Assembly: GCA_000436735.1 (NCBI GenBank)
Contig: FR887225.1
Span: 2,023-22,996 of the forward strand
DNA: 20,974 bases
Direction: 5' to 3'
Origin: Firmicutes bacterium CAG:170
GTDB lineage: Bacteria > Bacillota > Clostridia > Oscillospirales > Oscillospiraceae
Shown here: piece after piece, positions 7,104-14,816 of the stretch
How the letters are laid out: every line of letters starts with the position of its first letter
How positions within the stretch are numbered: the first letter of the stretch is position 1
Made by a program: the position numbers and the translations under genes
Notes under the pieces: model-generated
What the model saw: only the letters and a program-made list of their open reading frames with translations
The model's database searches: none
Told to the model about the DNA's origin: nothing

Positions 7104-7301
7104 ATGCCCAAGCTGAAATCCCATAGCGGCGCGAAGAAAAGATTCAACCTGACCAAGAACGGCAAGGTCAAGAGAGCGCACGCATTCAAGAGCCATATCC
7201 TCACCAAGAAGACGACCAAGCGTACCCGTAACCTTCGCAAGAACGGCTATGCCGACGTCACTGTGGAAGATATCGTGAAAAAGATGATCCCCTACAAATA
7301 A
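7104..7301 (+). CDS. rpmI: 50S ribosomal protein L35
   Basis: This 65-residue, very basic protein of the large ribosomal subunit has the family opening MPKLKSHSGAKKRF and the core KVKRAHAFKSHILTKKTTKR. The length is exactly typical. AAGGAG stands about 8 nt before the ATG. It sits 30 nt after infC and 32 nt before rplT, the conserved order for this operon. Confidence 0.97.
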   Translation: MPKLKSHSGAKKRFNLTKNGKVKRAHAFKSHILTKKTTKRTRNLRKNGYADVTVEDIVKKMIPYK

Positions 7302-7333
7302 TAGGGATCGACGACACATAGGAGGATTAAAAA

Positions 7334-7687
7334 ATGGCAAGAGTTAAAGGCGCAATGATGACGCGCAAGAGAAGAAATAAAGTTCTGAAGCTGGCGAAGT
7401 CTTACTGGGGCTCCAAGTCCCGTCACTTCAAGATGGCCAAGCAGGCTGTCTTTAAGTCCGGCGTTTACGCATATGCAGGCCGCAAGCAGAAGAAGCGCGA
7501 GTTCCGCAACCTGTGGATCACCCGTATCTCCGCGGCTGTCGCTCCCTACGGCATCAACTATTCCCGTTTCATGTACGGCCTGAAGAAGTCCGGCATCGAG
7601 ATGAACCGCAAGGCTCTGTCCGAGCTGGCCATCACCGATCCCGAGGCGTTCAAGATCCTCGTCGAGACCGCGAAGAAGGCTCTGTAA
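7334..7687 (+). CDS. rplT: 50S ribosomal protein L20
   Basis: This 117-residue basic protein is needed for early 50S assembly and binds 23S rRNA. Visible family motifs are MARVKGAMMTRKRRNKVLKL, YWGSKSRHFKMAKQAV, YAYAGRKQKKREFRNLWI and INYSRFMYGLKKSGIEMNRK. The length is typical. AGGAGG lies 8 nt before the ATG. In Bacillus and E. coli L20 also represses this operon by binding its mRNA leader, which fits the structured leader before infC. It is the last gene of the operon. Confidence 0.97.
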   Translation: MARVKGAMMTRKRRNKVLKLAKSYWGSKSRHFKMAKQAVFKSGVYAYAGRKQKKREFRNLWITRISAAVAPYGINYSRFMYGLKKSGIEMNRKALSELAITDPEAFKILVETAKKAL

Positions 7688-7704
7688 TTTATAGCGAACA
7701 TAAG

Positions 7705-7740
7705 CGGCCGCAGGCGATGCCTGCGGCCGTTCAATATTTT
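7705..7740 (+). terminator. Intrinsic terminator of infC-rpmI-rplT
   Basis: A perfect 11-bp stem, CGGCCGCAGGC (7705-7715) and GCCTGCGGCCG (7719-7729) with a GAT loop, is followed by TTCAATATTTT. It begins 18 nt after the rplT stop codon. Confidence 0.85.
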
Positions 7741-7743
7741 CCG

Positions 7744-7773
7744 CAGCCCCGTCGGAGCGATCCGGCGGGGCTG
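7744..7773. other. 13-bp hairpin with GCGA loop between convergent genes
   Basis: CAGCCCCGTCGGA (7744-7756) pairs with TCCGGCGGGGCTG (7761-7773), with one G-U pair in the plus-strand RNA. The loop is GCGA, a GNRA tetraloop. No T-run follows on either strand, so it is not a standard terminator. It may be a processing or stability hairpin. Confidence 0.5.
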
Positions 7774-7804
7774 AGAAATGGATGAAAACCTTTATGATAC
7801 GCTC

Positions 7805-7836
7805 AAGCTCCCGTCCACGGCTGTGGGCGGGAGCTT
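7805..7836. terminator. Hairpin downstream of the phosphoribosyltransferase gene, possibly bidirectional
   Basis: AAGCTCCCGTCCAC (7805-7818) pairs with GTGGGCGGGAGCTT (7823-7836): 14 bp with one G-T pair and a four-base loop. It lies 25 nt beyond the stop of the minus-strand gene ending at 7862. The T-run is weak on both strands (TTC on plus, TTG on minus). Confidence 0.5.
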
Positions 7837-7861
7837 CTGCATACGAATATGTATCGGCAGC

Positions 7862-8419
7862 TTATTCCTTGACGGTGCCGTCGGCGTTGAAAACGGGGAG
7901 CTTTTCGAGATAGATGATGTCGCTGCGATCCTGCGCGTCACCCTCGGCCAGAACAGCCATGCGTCCGGCTACGGTGCCGCCGGCCTCCGCGACCAGCTCC
8001 TCCATCGCCTTGAGCGATTCGCCGGTGGAGATCACGTCGTCCACGATCAGGATCCTCTTGCCGCGAATGAGCGCCGCCTCCTCACCGCCGAGATAAAGAT
8101 CCTGCTCATGCTGGGTGGTGATGGAGTGGACGGTCACATGGATGGCGTCGGTCAGATAGACCTTGAGGCCCTTGCGGGCGATGAAGTAGGTCTTTGCGCC
8201 GCTCTGACGGGCCATTTCGTGGATCAGGGGGATGCTCTTGGCCTCAGCGGTGAGCAGATAGTCGTAATCCTTCGGCGCGCGCGCCAGAAGCTCGCGCGCA
8301 CAGGCAACGGTCAGCTCCGCGTCGCCGAACATGATAAAAGCGCCGATGTAGAAATTGTCCGAAACCCTGCACAGGGGAAGCTCACGTTCCAGACCGGCGA
8401 TGTTCATTTTATATTTCAT
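7862..8419 (-). CDS. Phosphoribosyltransferase family protein (adenine/xanthine type)
   Basis: The product has 185 residues. The PRPP-binding motif ILIVDDVISTGES is at residues 123-135, preceded by YLLTAEAKSIPLIHEMAR and the loop region KTYFIARKGLKVY. This order matches type I purine phosphoribosyltransferases of the Apt/Xpt group, which join PRPP and a purine base to give the nucleotide. The exact base cannot be assigned; some relatives are regulators rather than salvage enzymes. The ATG at 8419 has GAGG 4 nt and AAGGAG 10 nt upstream. It is a single gene, convergent with rplT, with its own strong promoter and a palindrome in the leader. A longer upstream reading to 8620 crosses that promoter, so I rejected it. 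Confidence 0.85.
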   Translation of the reverse strand: MKYKMNIAGLERELPLCRVSDNFYIGAFIMFGDAELTVACARELLARAPKDYDYLLTAEAKSIPLIHEMARQSGAKTYFIARKGLKVYLTDAIHVTVHSITTQHEQDLYLGGEEAALIRGKRILIVDDVISTGESLKAMEELVAEAGGTVAGRMAVLAEGDAQDRSDIIYLEKLPVFNADGTVKE

Positions 8420-8437
8420 GATTCCTCGTCTCCTTAT

Positions 8438-8452
8438 GCCGGTCAGACCGGC
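8438..8452. promoter_or_regulatory. 15-bp perfect palindrome in the phosphoribosyltransferase leader
   Basis: GCCGGTC-A-GACCGGC reads the same on both strands around one centre base. It lies between the expected transcription start (about 8464) and the ribosome binding site. That position suits a repressor operator. As RNA it could form only a strained hairpin. The binding protein is unknown. Confidence 0.45.
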
Positions 8453-8470
8453 GAATATCCATATGTTTTT

Positions 8471-8499
8471 ATTATAAATGTTGATGGAGGAAAAGTCAA
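8471..8499 (-). promoter_or_regulatory. Predicted sigma-A promoter of the phosphoribosyltransferase gene
   Basis: On the minus strand TTGACT (8499-8494) and a perfect TATAAT (8476-8471) have a 17-nt spacer. The leader to the ATG at 8419 is about 45 nt. Confidence 0.8.
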
Positions 8500-8625
8500 T
8501 CACAGACCCCGCGCGGAGGGCGCTTTTGCGTGAGATCTGTCGGAAGAAAAATTTTTTTACATGGGCTGCAACCAACGGCGGATTTTTCCGTCTTATAGAG
8601 CAGAACACAAAAGGAGGCACACAGG

Positions 8626-8787
8626 ATGAAAAAAGCCATCGCGCTGGCGCTGGCGGCAGCGCTGCTCACCGGGCTTGCAATCTCCGCAGTGCTCCGGCAG
8701 AGGACGCCGCGGCCGGAGCGGCTGACGGCGCAGCCCACTTCCAGGGAGATGGTGGAGCTGGTGCGGACGCTGCGCGGGAAATCTTAA
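8626..8787 (+). CDS. Small secreted or membrane-anchored peptide, 53 aa
   Basis: A very strong AAAAGGAGG stands about 9 nt before an ATG, followed by 53 codons. The product starts MKKAIALALAAALLTGLAIS, a basic end plus hydrophobic segment typical of a signal anchor or signal peptide. A short polar tail (RQRTPRPERL, then REMVELVRTLRGKS) follows. I do not recognise a family. The strong ribosome binding site and coherent signal-like N-terminus argue for a real gene. There is no cysteine for a lipobox. It lies 101 nt before the lipoprotein gene, which has its own promoter. A clear promoter for the small gene was not found; TATAGA at 8594-8599 is a possible -10 without a matching -35. Confidence 0.55.
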   Translation: MKKAIALALAAALLTGLAISAVLRQRTPRPERLTAQPTSREMVELVRTLRGKS

Positions 8788-8813
8788 TTATTCTGAATTT
8801 CCGAAGCTGCCGC

Positions 8814-8842
8814 TTCCATTTTTCTGGTCCGTATGGTATGAT
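8814..8842 (+). promoter_or_regulatory. Predicted extended -10 promoter of the lipoprotein gene
   Basis: TATGAT (8837-8842) is preceded by TGG, an extended -10. A weak TTCCAT (8814-8819) stands 17 nt upstream. The leader to the ATG at 8889 is about 40 nt. Confidence 0.55.
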
Positions 8843-8888
8843 TCCATCGTAAAAAAGTATCCAAACTTCATTTCAGGAGGAAAATAGA

Positions 8889-11639
8889 ATGACGAAGAGA
8901 ATTCTGGCGCTCCTGCTGGCGGTCTGTATGCTGGCAGGCGTCATGGCCGGCTGCAATAAGACGAATGCAGACCCCAGCAAGCCGGACAGCAGTGATTCAA
9001 ACAATGGCGGCGGCACTCAGAAGCCCGATTCCCAGACGAGTGACGCGACAAAGCAGACCAGCGCGAAATACGTCTATACGACGGATTACGTCAATCTGAC
9101 GCTGGAACTGGCGGAGGACGAGAGCCTCAATTACCTCAACACGCTCTGCGTGTCCGGGAACTACCTCTATGTCACGGCGGACATCTCCAAGGGCGTCCCC
9201 GGCGGCACCGAGGGCGGCGATGACGACATGGGCATAGCACCGCTGGATGACGGCTTTGCAGCCAATGCCGAGGGCGGCGACATGACGCTGGTCGGCGGCG
9301 AAGAGGCTCCCATTGAGATGCCGGTCGTCGGCGACGAGGTCGCAAGTCAGCCTGCCGATACCGAAACGGACGGCGAAGAGCCGGCCACGGAAGAGCCGGC
9401 TGAGGAGCCTGCACCCGACGAGCCGACGATTGAGCCGTCTGATCCCGGCGAGTGGTACACCTCGGAGACACGCTTGTATCAGGTCGATCTGGCGACCGGT
9501 GTCGCGACGCAGTTTGCCGGTTACACCACGCCGGAGATCCCGGAGGGCTATCAGGGCTATACCAACATCAATCAGATACTGACAGGCGCGGATGGCACGA
9601 TCTGGATCTATGACACGATGAACTGCTACCACTACAACCTTCCGGAGGACTTCGATCCTGAGACGGAGAACGAGTGGGACTACTATGAGGACGGCCCCTC
9701 GACGTACCGCCTCCAGCTTTACGGCGCGGACGGCACGCTGAAGCAGACCATCGACCTGTCCCCGGAGAATGGCGACGAGAGCGGAAACTCCAAGAATTTT
9801 GCCTTTGTGGATGGAAAGAGCCAGCTCTATTTCTACGACTGGAACACCAATGAGGTGACGATCGAGAATGCAGACGGCAAGATCCTCAAGACACTGGAGG
9901 TTGGCGACAATGGCGGCTATATCTCCAACTTCTGCGGCAAAGCCGCGCTCCAGAGCTATACGGATACCGGCACGGAGCTTCGACTGATCGACCCGGATAC
10001 GTTCGAGCTGAGCGACCCGATCGAGACCCCCGCGAACGCATGGACCTTCCTTGCCTCCTATGACGAGGCCTACGACTATTATTTCCTGCTCAACGGCGAC
10101 GTCTACGGCTACAAGCAGAAGGAGCAGGTCAGCGAACAGGTCGTCTCCTGGATGGACTGCGATATCAACTCTGACAATATCTGGGGTACATATGCGCTGG
10201 AGGACGGCCGCATCCTCGGCATCCTCAATGAGAGCGGCAATGACATGATGCTCGACGGTGCGATCAGCGGCGTTGCCAGAGCGGAAGCGGCCACAAATGC
10301 GGCAAGCGGCTACTCGCTGGTGTTCCTCACAAAGACGGACGCTGCGAACGTCAAGCCCAAGACGGTGCTGACCATGGCCTGCATGAATGTTCCATGGGAG
10401 CTCAAGAGCCGCATCGTTGAGTTCAACAAGTTGAGCGAGGATTACCGCATCATCATCAAGGATTACAGCCAGTACGCCACGAACGATGACTACTATGCCG
10501 GCCTGACCAAGCTCAACACGGAGATCATTTCCGGACAGATCCCGGATATCTTCTATACGGCCAACATGCCAATCACACAGTACGCCGGACAGGGCATTCT
10601 GGAGGATCTGAGGCCGTACATCGACAAGGACAGTGAGCTGAGCGGCGATGCGCTCATGACGCATGTTCTGGACGCGGCAAGCATGGACGGACACCTGTAT
10701 CAGGCGTTCAGCGCCTTCAGTATTCAGACGGCCATCGGCCTGACGAAGATCGTCGGCGACTATGACGAGTGGACGCTTGCCAATATTAAGGACGCCATGA
10801 CGAAGCTTCAGCCAGAAGCGACGGTGTTCGACGTGTACTACACCCGCGACAGTATGCTCCAGAACTGCCTGTCCCGCAGCTACAGCTCGTTCGTCAACCG
10901 GGTGACCGGTGAGTGTAATTTTGACGGCCAGGACTTCCGCGACCTGCTGGAGTTCATTAACTCGTTCCCGGTCGATTACGACTACAGCAATTACGACTAT
11001 AACAAGAATCCCGGCGGCGCAGAATCGATGAAGCGCGGCTTGCAGCTGCTGATGGACGCGGGCGTTTTTTCGCTCGACTCCTTCCTCTACACGCTCGCTT
11101 CCTTCGGCGGCGAGGAGGTCTCCTACGTCGGCTATCCGAGCACGACAGGCAACAATAATGTTTTCTCCCTTTATGACGGCCTGTGCATTTCCTCGACCTG
11201 CGCGGACAAGGATGGCGCATGGCAGTTCGTGCGGACGCTTTTCACCAAGGAGTATCAGGAGGAGAACAGCTACTACGGCCTGCCGACCAACGCGGCGGTA
11301 TTCAACGAGCAGATCAAGAATCTCATGACGATCGAATACCAGACCGATGCGGACGGCAATCCGCTCCTCGACGAGAACGGCGAGAAGCTCGTCAACCCGA
11401 AGGCAAGCTACTGGTTTGACGAGAACAACCAGTATACCATTGATGTTATGACGCAGGAGCAGCTCGATCAGATCATGGCACTCTACAGCAGTACAGAGCT
11501 GGTCAGCCAGAACGACGAGGAGGTCATGAACATCATCAAGGGCGAGACGGAGGCCTACTTCGCAGGCTCCAAGACCCTCGACGATACTGTTCGCCTGATC
11601 CAGAACCGCGTCAGCCTGTACGTGGCCGAGCAGAAGTAA
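8889..11639 (+). CDS. Large lipoprotein with C-terminal extracellular solute-binding domain
   Basis: The product has 916 residues, about twice a normal binding lipoprotein. It starts with a signal peptide and lipobox (VMAGC, lipidated C22), so it should be anchored outside the membrane. A Ser/Asp-rich linker follows. The N-terminal half (~60-485) has repeated Tyr/Trp/Asp-rich strands such as GADGTIWIYDTMNCYHYN, suggesting a beta-propeller-like sensor fold. It is interrupted at ~103-188 by an acidic Gly/Glu/Pro insert (EEPATEEPAEEPAPDEP). The C-terminal half (~490-916) resembles family 1 ABC solute-binding proteins (SRIVEFNKLSEDYRIIIKDY, IISGQIPDIFYT, WQFVRTLFTKEYQ). GGAGG lies 8 nt before the ATG. 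No permease or ATPase gene is present. It has its own promoter and terminator, so it appears monocistronic. The ligand is unknown. Confidence 0.8.
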   Translation: MTKRILALLLAVCMLAGVMAGCNKTNADPSKPDSSDSNNGGGTQKPDSQTSDATKQTSAKYVYTTDYVNLTLELAEDESLNYLNTLCVSGNYLYVTADISKGVPGGTEGGDDDMGIAPLDDGFAANAEGGDMTLVGGEEAPIEMPVVGDEVASQPADTETDGEEPATEEPAEEPAPDEPTIEPSDPGEWYTSETRLYQVDLATGVATQFAGYTTPEIPEGYQGYTNINQILTGADGTIWIYDTMNCYHYNLPEDFDPETENEWDYYEDGPSTYRLQLYGADGTLKQTIDLSPENGDESGNSKNFAFVDGKSQLYFYDWNTNEVTIENADGKILKTLEVGDNGGYISNFCGKAALQSYTDTGTELRLIDPDTFELSDPIETPANAWTFLASYDEAYDYYFLLNGDVYGYKQKEQVSEQVVSWMDCDINSDNIWGTYALEDGRILGILNESGNDMMLDGAISGVARAEAATNAASGYSLVFLTKTDAANVKPKTVLTMACMNVPWELKSRIVEFNKLSEDYRIIIKDYSQYATNDDYYAGLTKLNTEIISGQIPDIFYTANMPITQYAGQGILEDLRPYIDKDSELSGDALMTHVLDAASMDGHLYQAFSAFSIQTAIGLTKIVGDYDEWTLANIKDAMTKLQPEATVFDVYYTRDSMLQNCLSRSYSSFVNRVTGECNFDGQDFRDLLEFINSFPVDYDYSNYDYNKNPGGAESMKRGLQLLMDAGVFSLDSFLYTLASFGGEEVSYVGYPSTTGNNNVFSLYDGLCISSTCADKDGAWQFVRTLFTKEYQEENSYYGLPTNAAVFNEQIKNLMTIEYQTDADGNPLLDENGEKLVNPKASYWFDENNQYTIDVMTQEQLDQIMALYSSTELVSQNDEEVMNIIKGETEAYFAGSKTLDDTVRLIQNRVSLYVAEQK

Positions 11640-11656
11640 TTCAAGATCAGAAAGCA

Positions 11657-11694
11657 GCCCCGGCGCTCACTTGAGCGCCGGGGCGTTCTGTTTG
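11657..11694 (+). terminator. Intrinsic terminator of the lipoprotein gene
   Basis: GCCCCGGCGCTC (11657-11668) pairs with GAGCGCCGGGGC (11673-11684) around an ACTT loop, a perfect 12-bp stem. It is followed by GTTCTGTTT and lies 17 nt after the stop codon. Confidence 0.85.
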
Positions 11695-11975
11695 CGTGCG
11701 AAAAGGAAGCGTCAGTTGACAAGGCCACACATGCTTGCGGGTCGGCTTAGGGTGTATTCTTCCAACTCCCAACGCACCCGGACAGCGGGGTTTTTCACGC
11801 TGCACTGCGTCATTTTTCCTTGAAATACGTCACGCCCGCCAACGAGGATAACGATGCCTGACGTCGTTTTGCCTCGTGAAAAACCGTGTGTGCCCTTGCC
11901 AGCTGACGCAAGGAAAGACTCCCACTGGATGTATCCAGCGGGAGCCTTTTGATGTCCCTTGTGCGGAACGTCCAT
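11695..11975 (-). other. Unassigned intergenic block with a protein-like open frame on the minus strand
   Basis: Between the lipoprotein terminator and the kinase stop lies about 300 bp with no clear gene. On the minus strand an open frame from ATG 11975 to stop 11712 would give 87 residues. It ends with the well-formed stretch FQGKMTQCSVKNPAVRVRWE and then SRPASMCGLVN. GGAG stands 5 nt before this ATG. However, the frame runs through the hairpin at 11919-11944, which looks like the kinase terminator. Base composition seems less GC-rich than the neighbours. It may be a small gene, a decayed gene or a dispersed repeat. I do not recognise a family. Confidence 0.3.
11919..11944 (-). terminator. 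Probable terminator of the Ser/Thr kinase gene
   Basis: Read on the minus strand, CTCCC-G-CTGGA (11944-11934) pairs with TCCAG-T-GGGAG (11929-11919) around a TACA loop, with one G-U pair. TCTTTCC follows. It lies 57 nt beyond the kinase stop. On the plus strand the same position is an A-C mismatch, so minus-strand function is favoured, though a CCTTTT run also follows on plus. Confidence 0.6.
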
Positions 11976-12001
11976 CGGCGCTCCGCTTTTCGGTTGGTCA
12001 T

Positions 12002-14719
12002 TCAGGAAGCCTTGACGGTGAAGTCCACGGTGGTGGAGAGCTTGCGGTTGAAGTAGATCGAGAGCGTGTACTTGCCGGGTGTCTGCGGTGTGCGCGGGAA
12101 GGAGCCGGTACACTTCTTATTTGTCCACATATCCTTCCAGACGGCGCTGGATTCCTCCAGATCGACGACCTTTCCGTCGGAGTTGTTGTGGATCACGGCC
12201 AGAATGCTGACCGAGCCGTCGTTCGACGGGATATCGGAGGTCGCCTCCAGAACGTAGGCGATCTTTTCCGAGGTGCTGAACTCGGTGCGGGCCGCGCCGA
12301 GATTCTGGATCGTCCAGTCCTCCTTATCCGGGCAGAGGAAGAGGCCTGGGTAGACGCTGAGGCTGTGCTTTTCGGCCTCCTGCGTGGAGAAGCCCAGCGT
12401 GGAGGGATAGCCCTCGAGCTTTTCGCCGCTGACAAGCGCCAGCGTCACGGTGTACGACGCATTCGGGATCAGCGTGTCCGACGGGAAAACATAGGATGCC
12501 GTGTCTGTCTCTACGCTGACCGGCTCCGCACTGTCAACACCGTCGAGCTGATAGGTGATGCGCCATTTGTTCTCCGCCGGATCGACCTTACATGTCCAGT
12601 CCAGCCGGATGCTGCCCGTTTCCTCGTCGAGTGCAGCCTCAAAGGAGGTCAGCTCCGTCGTGCGCGGCGAGACGGTCGCCGTACAGCTCTGAAGCATGTT
12701 GGGCGCGGAGATCGTAACGGTATAGTCCTCGCCGGACACCAGATCTTCAAAGGTGGCGGTCGGCGCGGTGACGACCTGTGTCTCGGAATAGTCGTTGGGG
12801 CCGGTGAGCGTGACGGTCCAGCTTTCCGGCGCGTCGCCCTCGTAGTTCCAGGACAGAACGACGGAGGAACTGGAGGTGGCGATGGCGAGGCTGCCGACGA
12901 TATCAACAGTCGGAACGGTCGAGTAGGACGCGGTCAGGACGCCGCGAAGACGCGTGCCCTCCGGCTCCTGAAGCTCGAAGGTGTATTCCTTGCCGGATTG
13001 CAGATTTGCAATGGTGGTGGAATGACCGGAGAAGGTGGCTGTGATAGGCTCTACGCCGTCGGCGTAATAGCTTACCGACCAGATGCCGGGATCCGGGCCG
13101 TTGAGCGTCAGATTCAGCTCGACCTGTGAGATGGAGACACCCGTTGCATCGAAGCTCAGAATGTTGGTCTCGGGAACGGTCGTGGCGCGGAGCGTATAGG
13201 TGCCTGTCAGCCGTTCGCCGTTGGCAGGCTCGGCAGTGATGGTGTATTCCGTGCCGGGCGTCAGCTCCGTGAAGAGGACGTCCTGTCCGGCGGTGTAGCC
13301 GGCGCGCGTCGTGTTGCCGTAGGCATCGGAGCAGACAAGGCTGAACGTGCCGGACTTTTCATTGGTATCGACCTTTACGGAGATGGCGTTCGTATCGCGG
13401 GTGACAACGGAAATGTTGTTGATGTGCAGGGTGGCAGGGCTATAGATCAGGAAATACCATGCCGCCGCGCCAAGCGCCAGCAGCAATACAATGACGGCCG
13501 TGATGATGGGCCACTTTTTCTTCGGCTTACGGCGCTTGCGCGTCTTGGAGGACTCTCCCTCCGGGAGCTTGTCGGTCTCCTCCTGCGGCTCGAGCGAGTT
13601 GAGCAGCGCGCCGGGCGCTTCGTCGATGTTCTGGTGAACGGACTCGATGATGGAGCTGAGCATATCGGTGTCGGGGGAGAAATTCTGCTTGAAATCCTCG
13701 GGAAGGGCCTCAGCATCGGCAAACTGCACCGGCTCGACCTCTTCCTCGGTCTCCGTTGTGTCGATCGGCTCGGGATCGGCGACGATGGGCGGGACGATCA
13801 GCGTATCCGTCAGCTGATTGCGCTTCATGTAGTCCACGAGCGCCTGCCGGAATTCATCCGGCGTCTTGTACCGGTCCTCCGGCTTGAACGCGCAGGCCTT
13901 GAGAATGATCTCTGCCATCTCGTAGTCGGCGTACATCGGCGCGGGAAGCGCCTCGCCTGTGACGCGGAGCTTGTCCGCCGCGCGCGGCGTGGTCTTTTCA
14001 TCCTCGAACGGGCCATGGTTGCCATTGAAAATGCGGTAGAGGATCAGACCGGTCGAATAGATGTCGGTCGTGGGATCGATGGTGCCGACCAGCTCGAAAA
14101 GCTCCGGCGCAGAGTAGGAGCTGAGCATGTGCTCCGGCATGGAGCAGTATTTCAGCTCGTCGATCTTCGCAATGCCGAGGTCGCCGAGAACGAAATGCCC
14201 CTGCGCATTGAGATAGATGTTGGACGGCTTGACGTCGCGGTGGATCAGACCCGCCGCGCGCAGATCGACCAGCGCATTGCAGAGATCCATGCCGAGATTG
14301 ACGGCAGTGAGCTGCGTCATGGCGTTGTCGTTCAGGTATTCGACAAGCGTTTTGCGCTGCTCCGCCAGAAGATAGACGTCATAGCCGACGGCGTCCTCCT
14401 TCGGCTCGATCTGGTAGCTGCGGTAAGCCGCCAGATTGGGGCTGCTGGAAAGCGACTCGAGCGTTTCCAGCTCCTTTTGATAATCCGCTACGACCTGCTC
14501 ATAATATTTCTGGGCCTCCTCGGCAGACGCGGCGGCACCGGTATAGATCAGTGCGTCTACCTGCGTCTGGGATTCCGGGACGGAAATATGCTTGAGAATG
14601 TAAATCTGGCCGCTCTTTGTGCTCCGCATGGTATATACGGAGGTGCCGCCGCGGGTACTGATGCACTGCACGACCTCCATGTTGGACAGCAGTGGGGAAA
14701 TGAGCTTGAGTTGGGCCAA
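12002..14719 (-). CDS. Transmembrane Ser/Thr protein kinase with fibronectin-III-like ectodomains
   Basis: The protein has 905 residues. Residues ~15-300 are a Hanks-type kinase: lysine K43 (IYILKH), catalytic loop IHRDVKPSN with D162, metal-binding D180 (GDLG instead of DFG), and SAPE at 203-206. The glycine-rich loop is unusual (ISTRGGTSVY). An acidic linker and a basic RKRRKPKKK stretch lead to one membrane segment (~404-426). The outside part (~430-905) holds about four beta-sandwich repeats of fibronectin-III type (e.g. LTPGTEYTITAEPANGERL, SGEDYTVTISAP) and a final Ig-like domain. PASTA domains, usual in Firmicute PknB/PrkC, are absent. A TTG at 14719 has AAGGAGG 8 nt upstream; no ATG fits as well. 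It is divergent from the zinc-ribbon/Big_2 gene. It probably phosphorylates cytoplasmic proteins in response to an envelope signal (inference). Confidence 0.88.
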   Translation of the reverse strand: MAQLKLISPLLSNMEVVQCISTRGGTSVYTMRSTKSGQIYILKHISVPESQTQVDALIYTGAAASAEEAQKYYEQVVADYQKELETLESLSSSPNLAAYRSYQIEPKEDAVGYDVYLLAEQRKTLVEYLNDNAMTQLTAVNLGMDLCNALVDLRAAGLIHRDVKPSNIYLNAQGHFVLGDLGIAKIDELKYCSMPEHMLSSYSAPELFELVGTIDPTTDIYSTGLILYRIFNGNHGPFEDEKTTPRAADKLRVTGEALPAPMYADYEMAEIILKACAFKPEDRYKTPDEFRQALVDYMKRNQLTDTLIVPPIVADPEPIDTTETEEEVEPVQFADAEALPEDFKQNFSPDTDMLSSIIESVHQNIDEAPGALLNSLEPQEETDKLPEGESSKTRKRRKPKKKWPIITAVIVLLLALGAAAWYFLIYSPATLHINNISVVTRDTNAISVKVDTNEKSGTFSLVCSDAYGNTTRAGYTAGQDVLFTELTPGTEYTITAEPANGERLTGTYTLRATTVPETNILSFDATGVSISQVELNLTLNGPDPGIWSVSYYADGVEPITATFSGHSTTIANLQSGKEYTFELQEPEGTRLRGVLTASYSTVPTVDIVGSLAIATSSSSVVLSWNYEGDAPESWTVTLTGPNDYSETQVVTAPTATFEDLVSGEDYTVTISAPNMLQSCTATVSPRTTELTSFEAALDEETGSIRLDWTCKVDPAENKWRITYQLDGVDSAEPVSVETDTASYVFPSDTLIPNASYTVTLALVSGEKLEGYPSTLGFSTQEAEKHSLSVYPGLFLCPDKEDWTIQNLGAARTEFSTSEKIAYVLEATSDIPSNDGSVSILAVIHNNSDGKVVDLEESSAVWKDMWTNKKCTGSFPRTPQTPGKYTLSIYFNRKLSTTVDFTVKAS

Positions 14720-14769
14720 ATAGTTCGCCTCCTTGCCTGCGCGCGGTCTCCGCCGCGCGGCGTGTGGCA

Positions 14770-14799
14770 CAGGCCGTCTCCCGGAGGGTAAACGGCCTG
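14770..14799 (-). other. Hairpin in the kinase mRNA leader
   Basis: CAGGCCGT (14799-14792 on minus) pairs with ACGGCCTG (14777-14770), enclosing a 14-nt loop with its own CTCC/GGAG-type pairing. It lies between promoter and start codon of the kinase, about 50 nt before the TTG. It is not followed by a T-run, so a stability or translation role is more likely than termination. Confidence 0.4.
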
Positions 14800-14816
14800 A
14801 GCCTATGATGCTTCTT

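Noticed and set aside
7778..8533. A 251-codon plus-strand open frame opposite the phosphoribosyltransferase gene
   Set aside because: The PRPP motif, promoter and ribosome binding site all support the minus strand.
11810..12001. A 63-codon minus-strand frame starting one base beyond the kinase stop region
   Set aside because: It runs through the probable kinase terminator, lacks a proper ribosome binding site and shares its DNA with another open frame.
13424..14791. A 455-codon plus-strand open frame antisense to the kinase domain
   Set aside because: The minus strand encodes a clear kinase with catalytic motifs, a promoter and a ribosome binding site; the antisense product is Arg/Leu/Gly-rich without domains.
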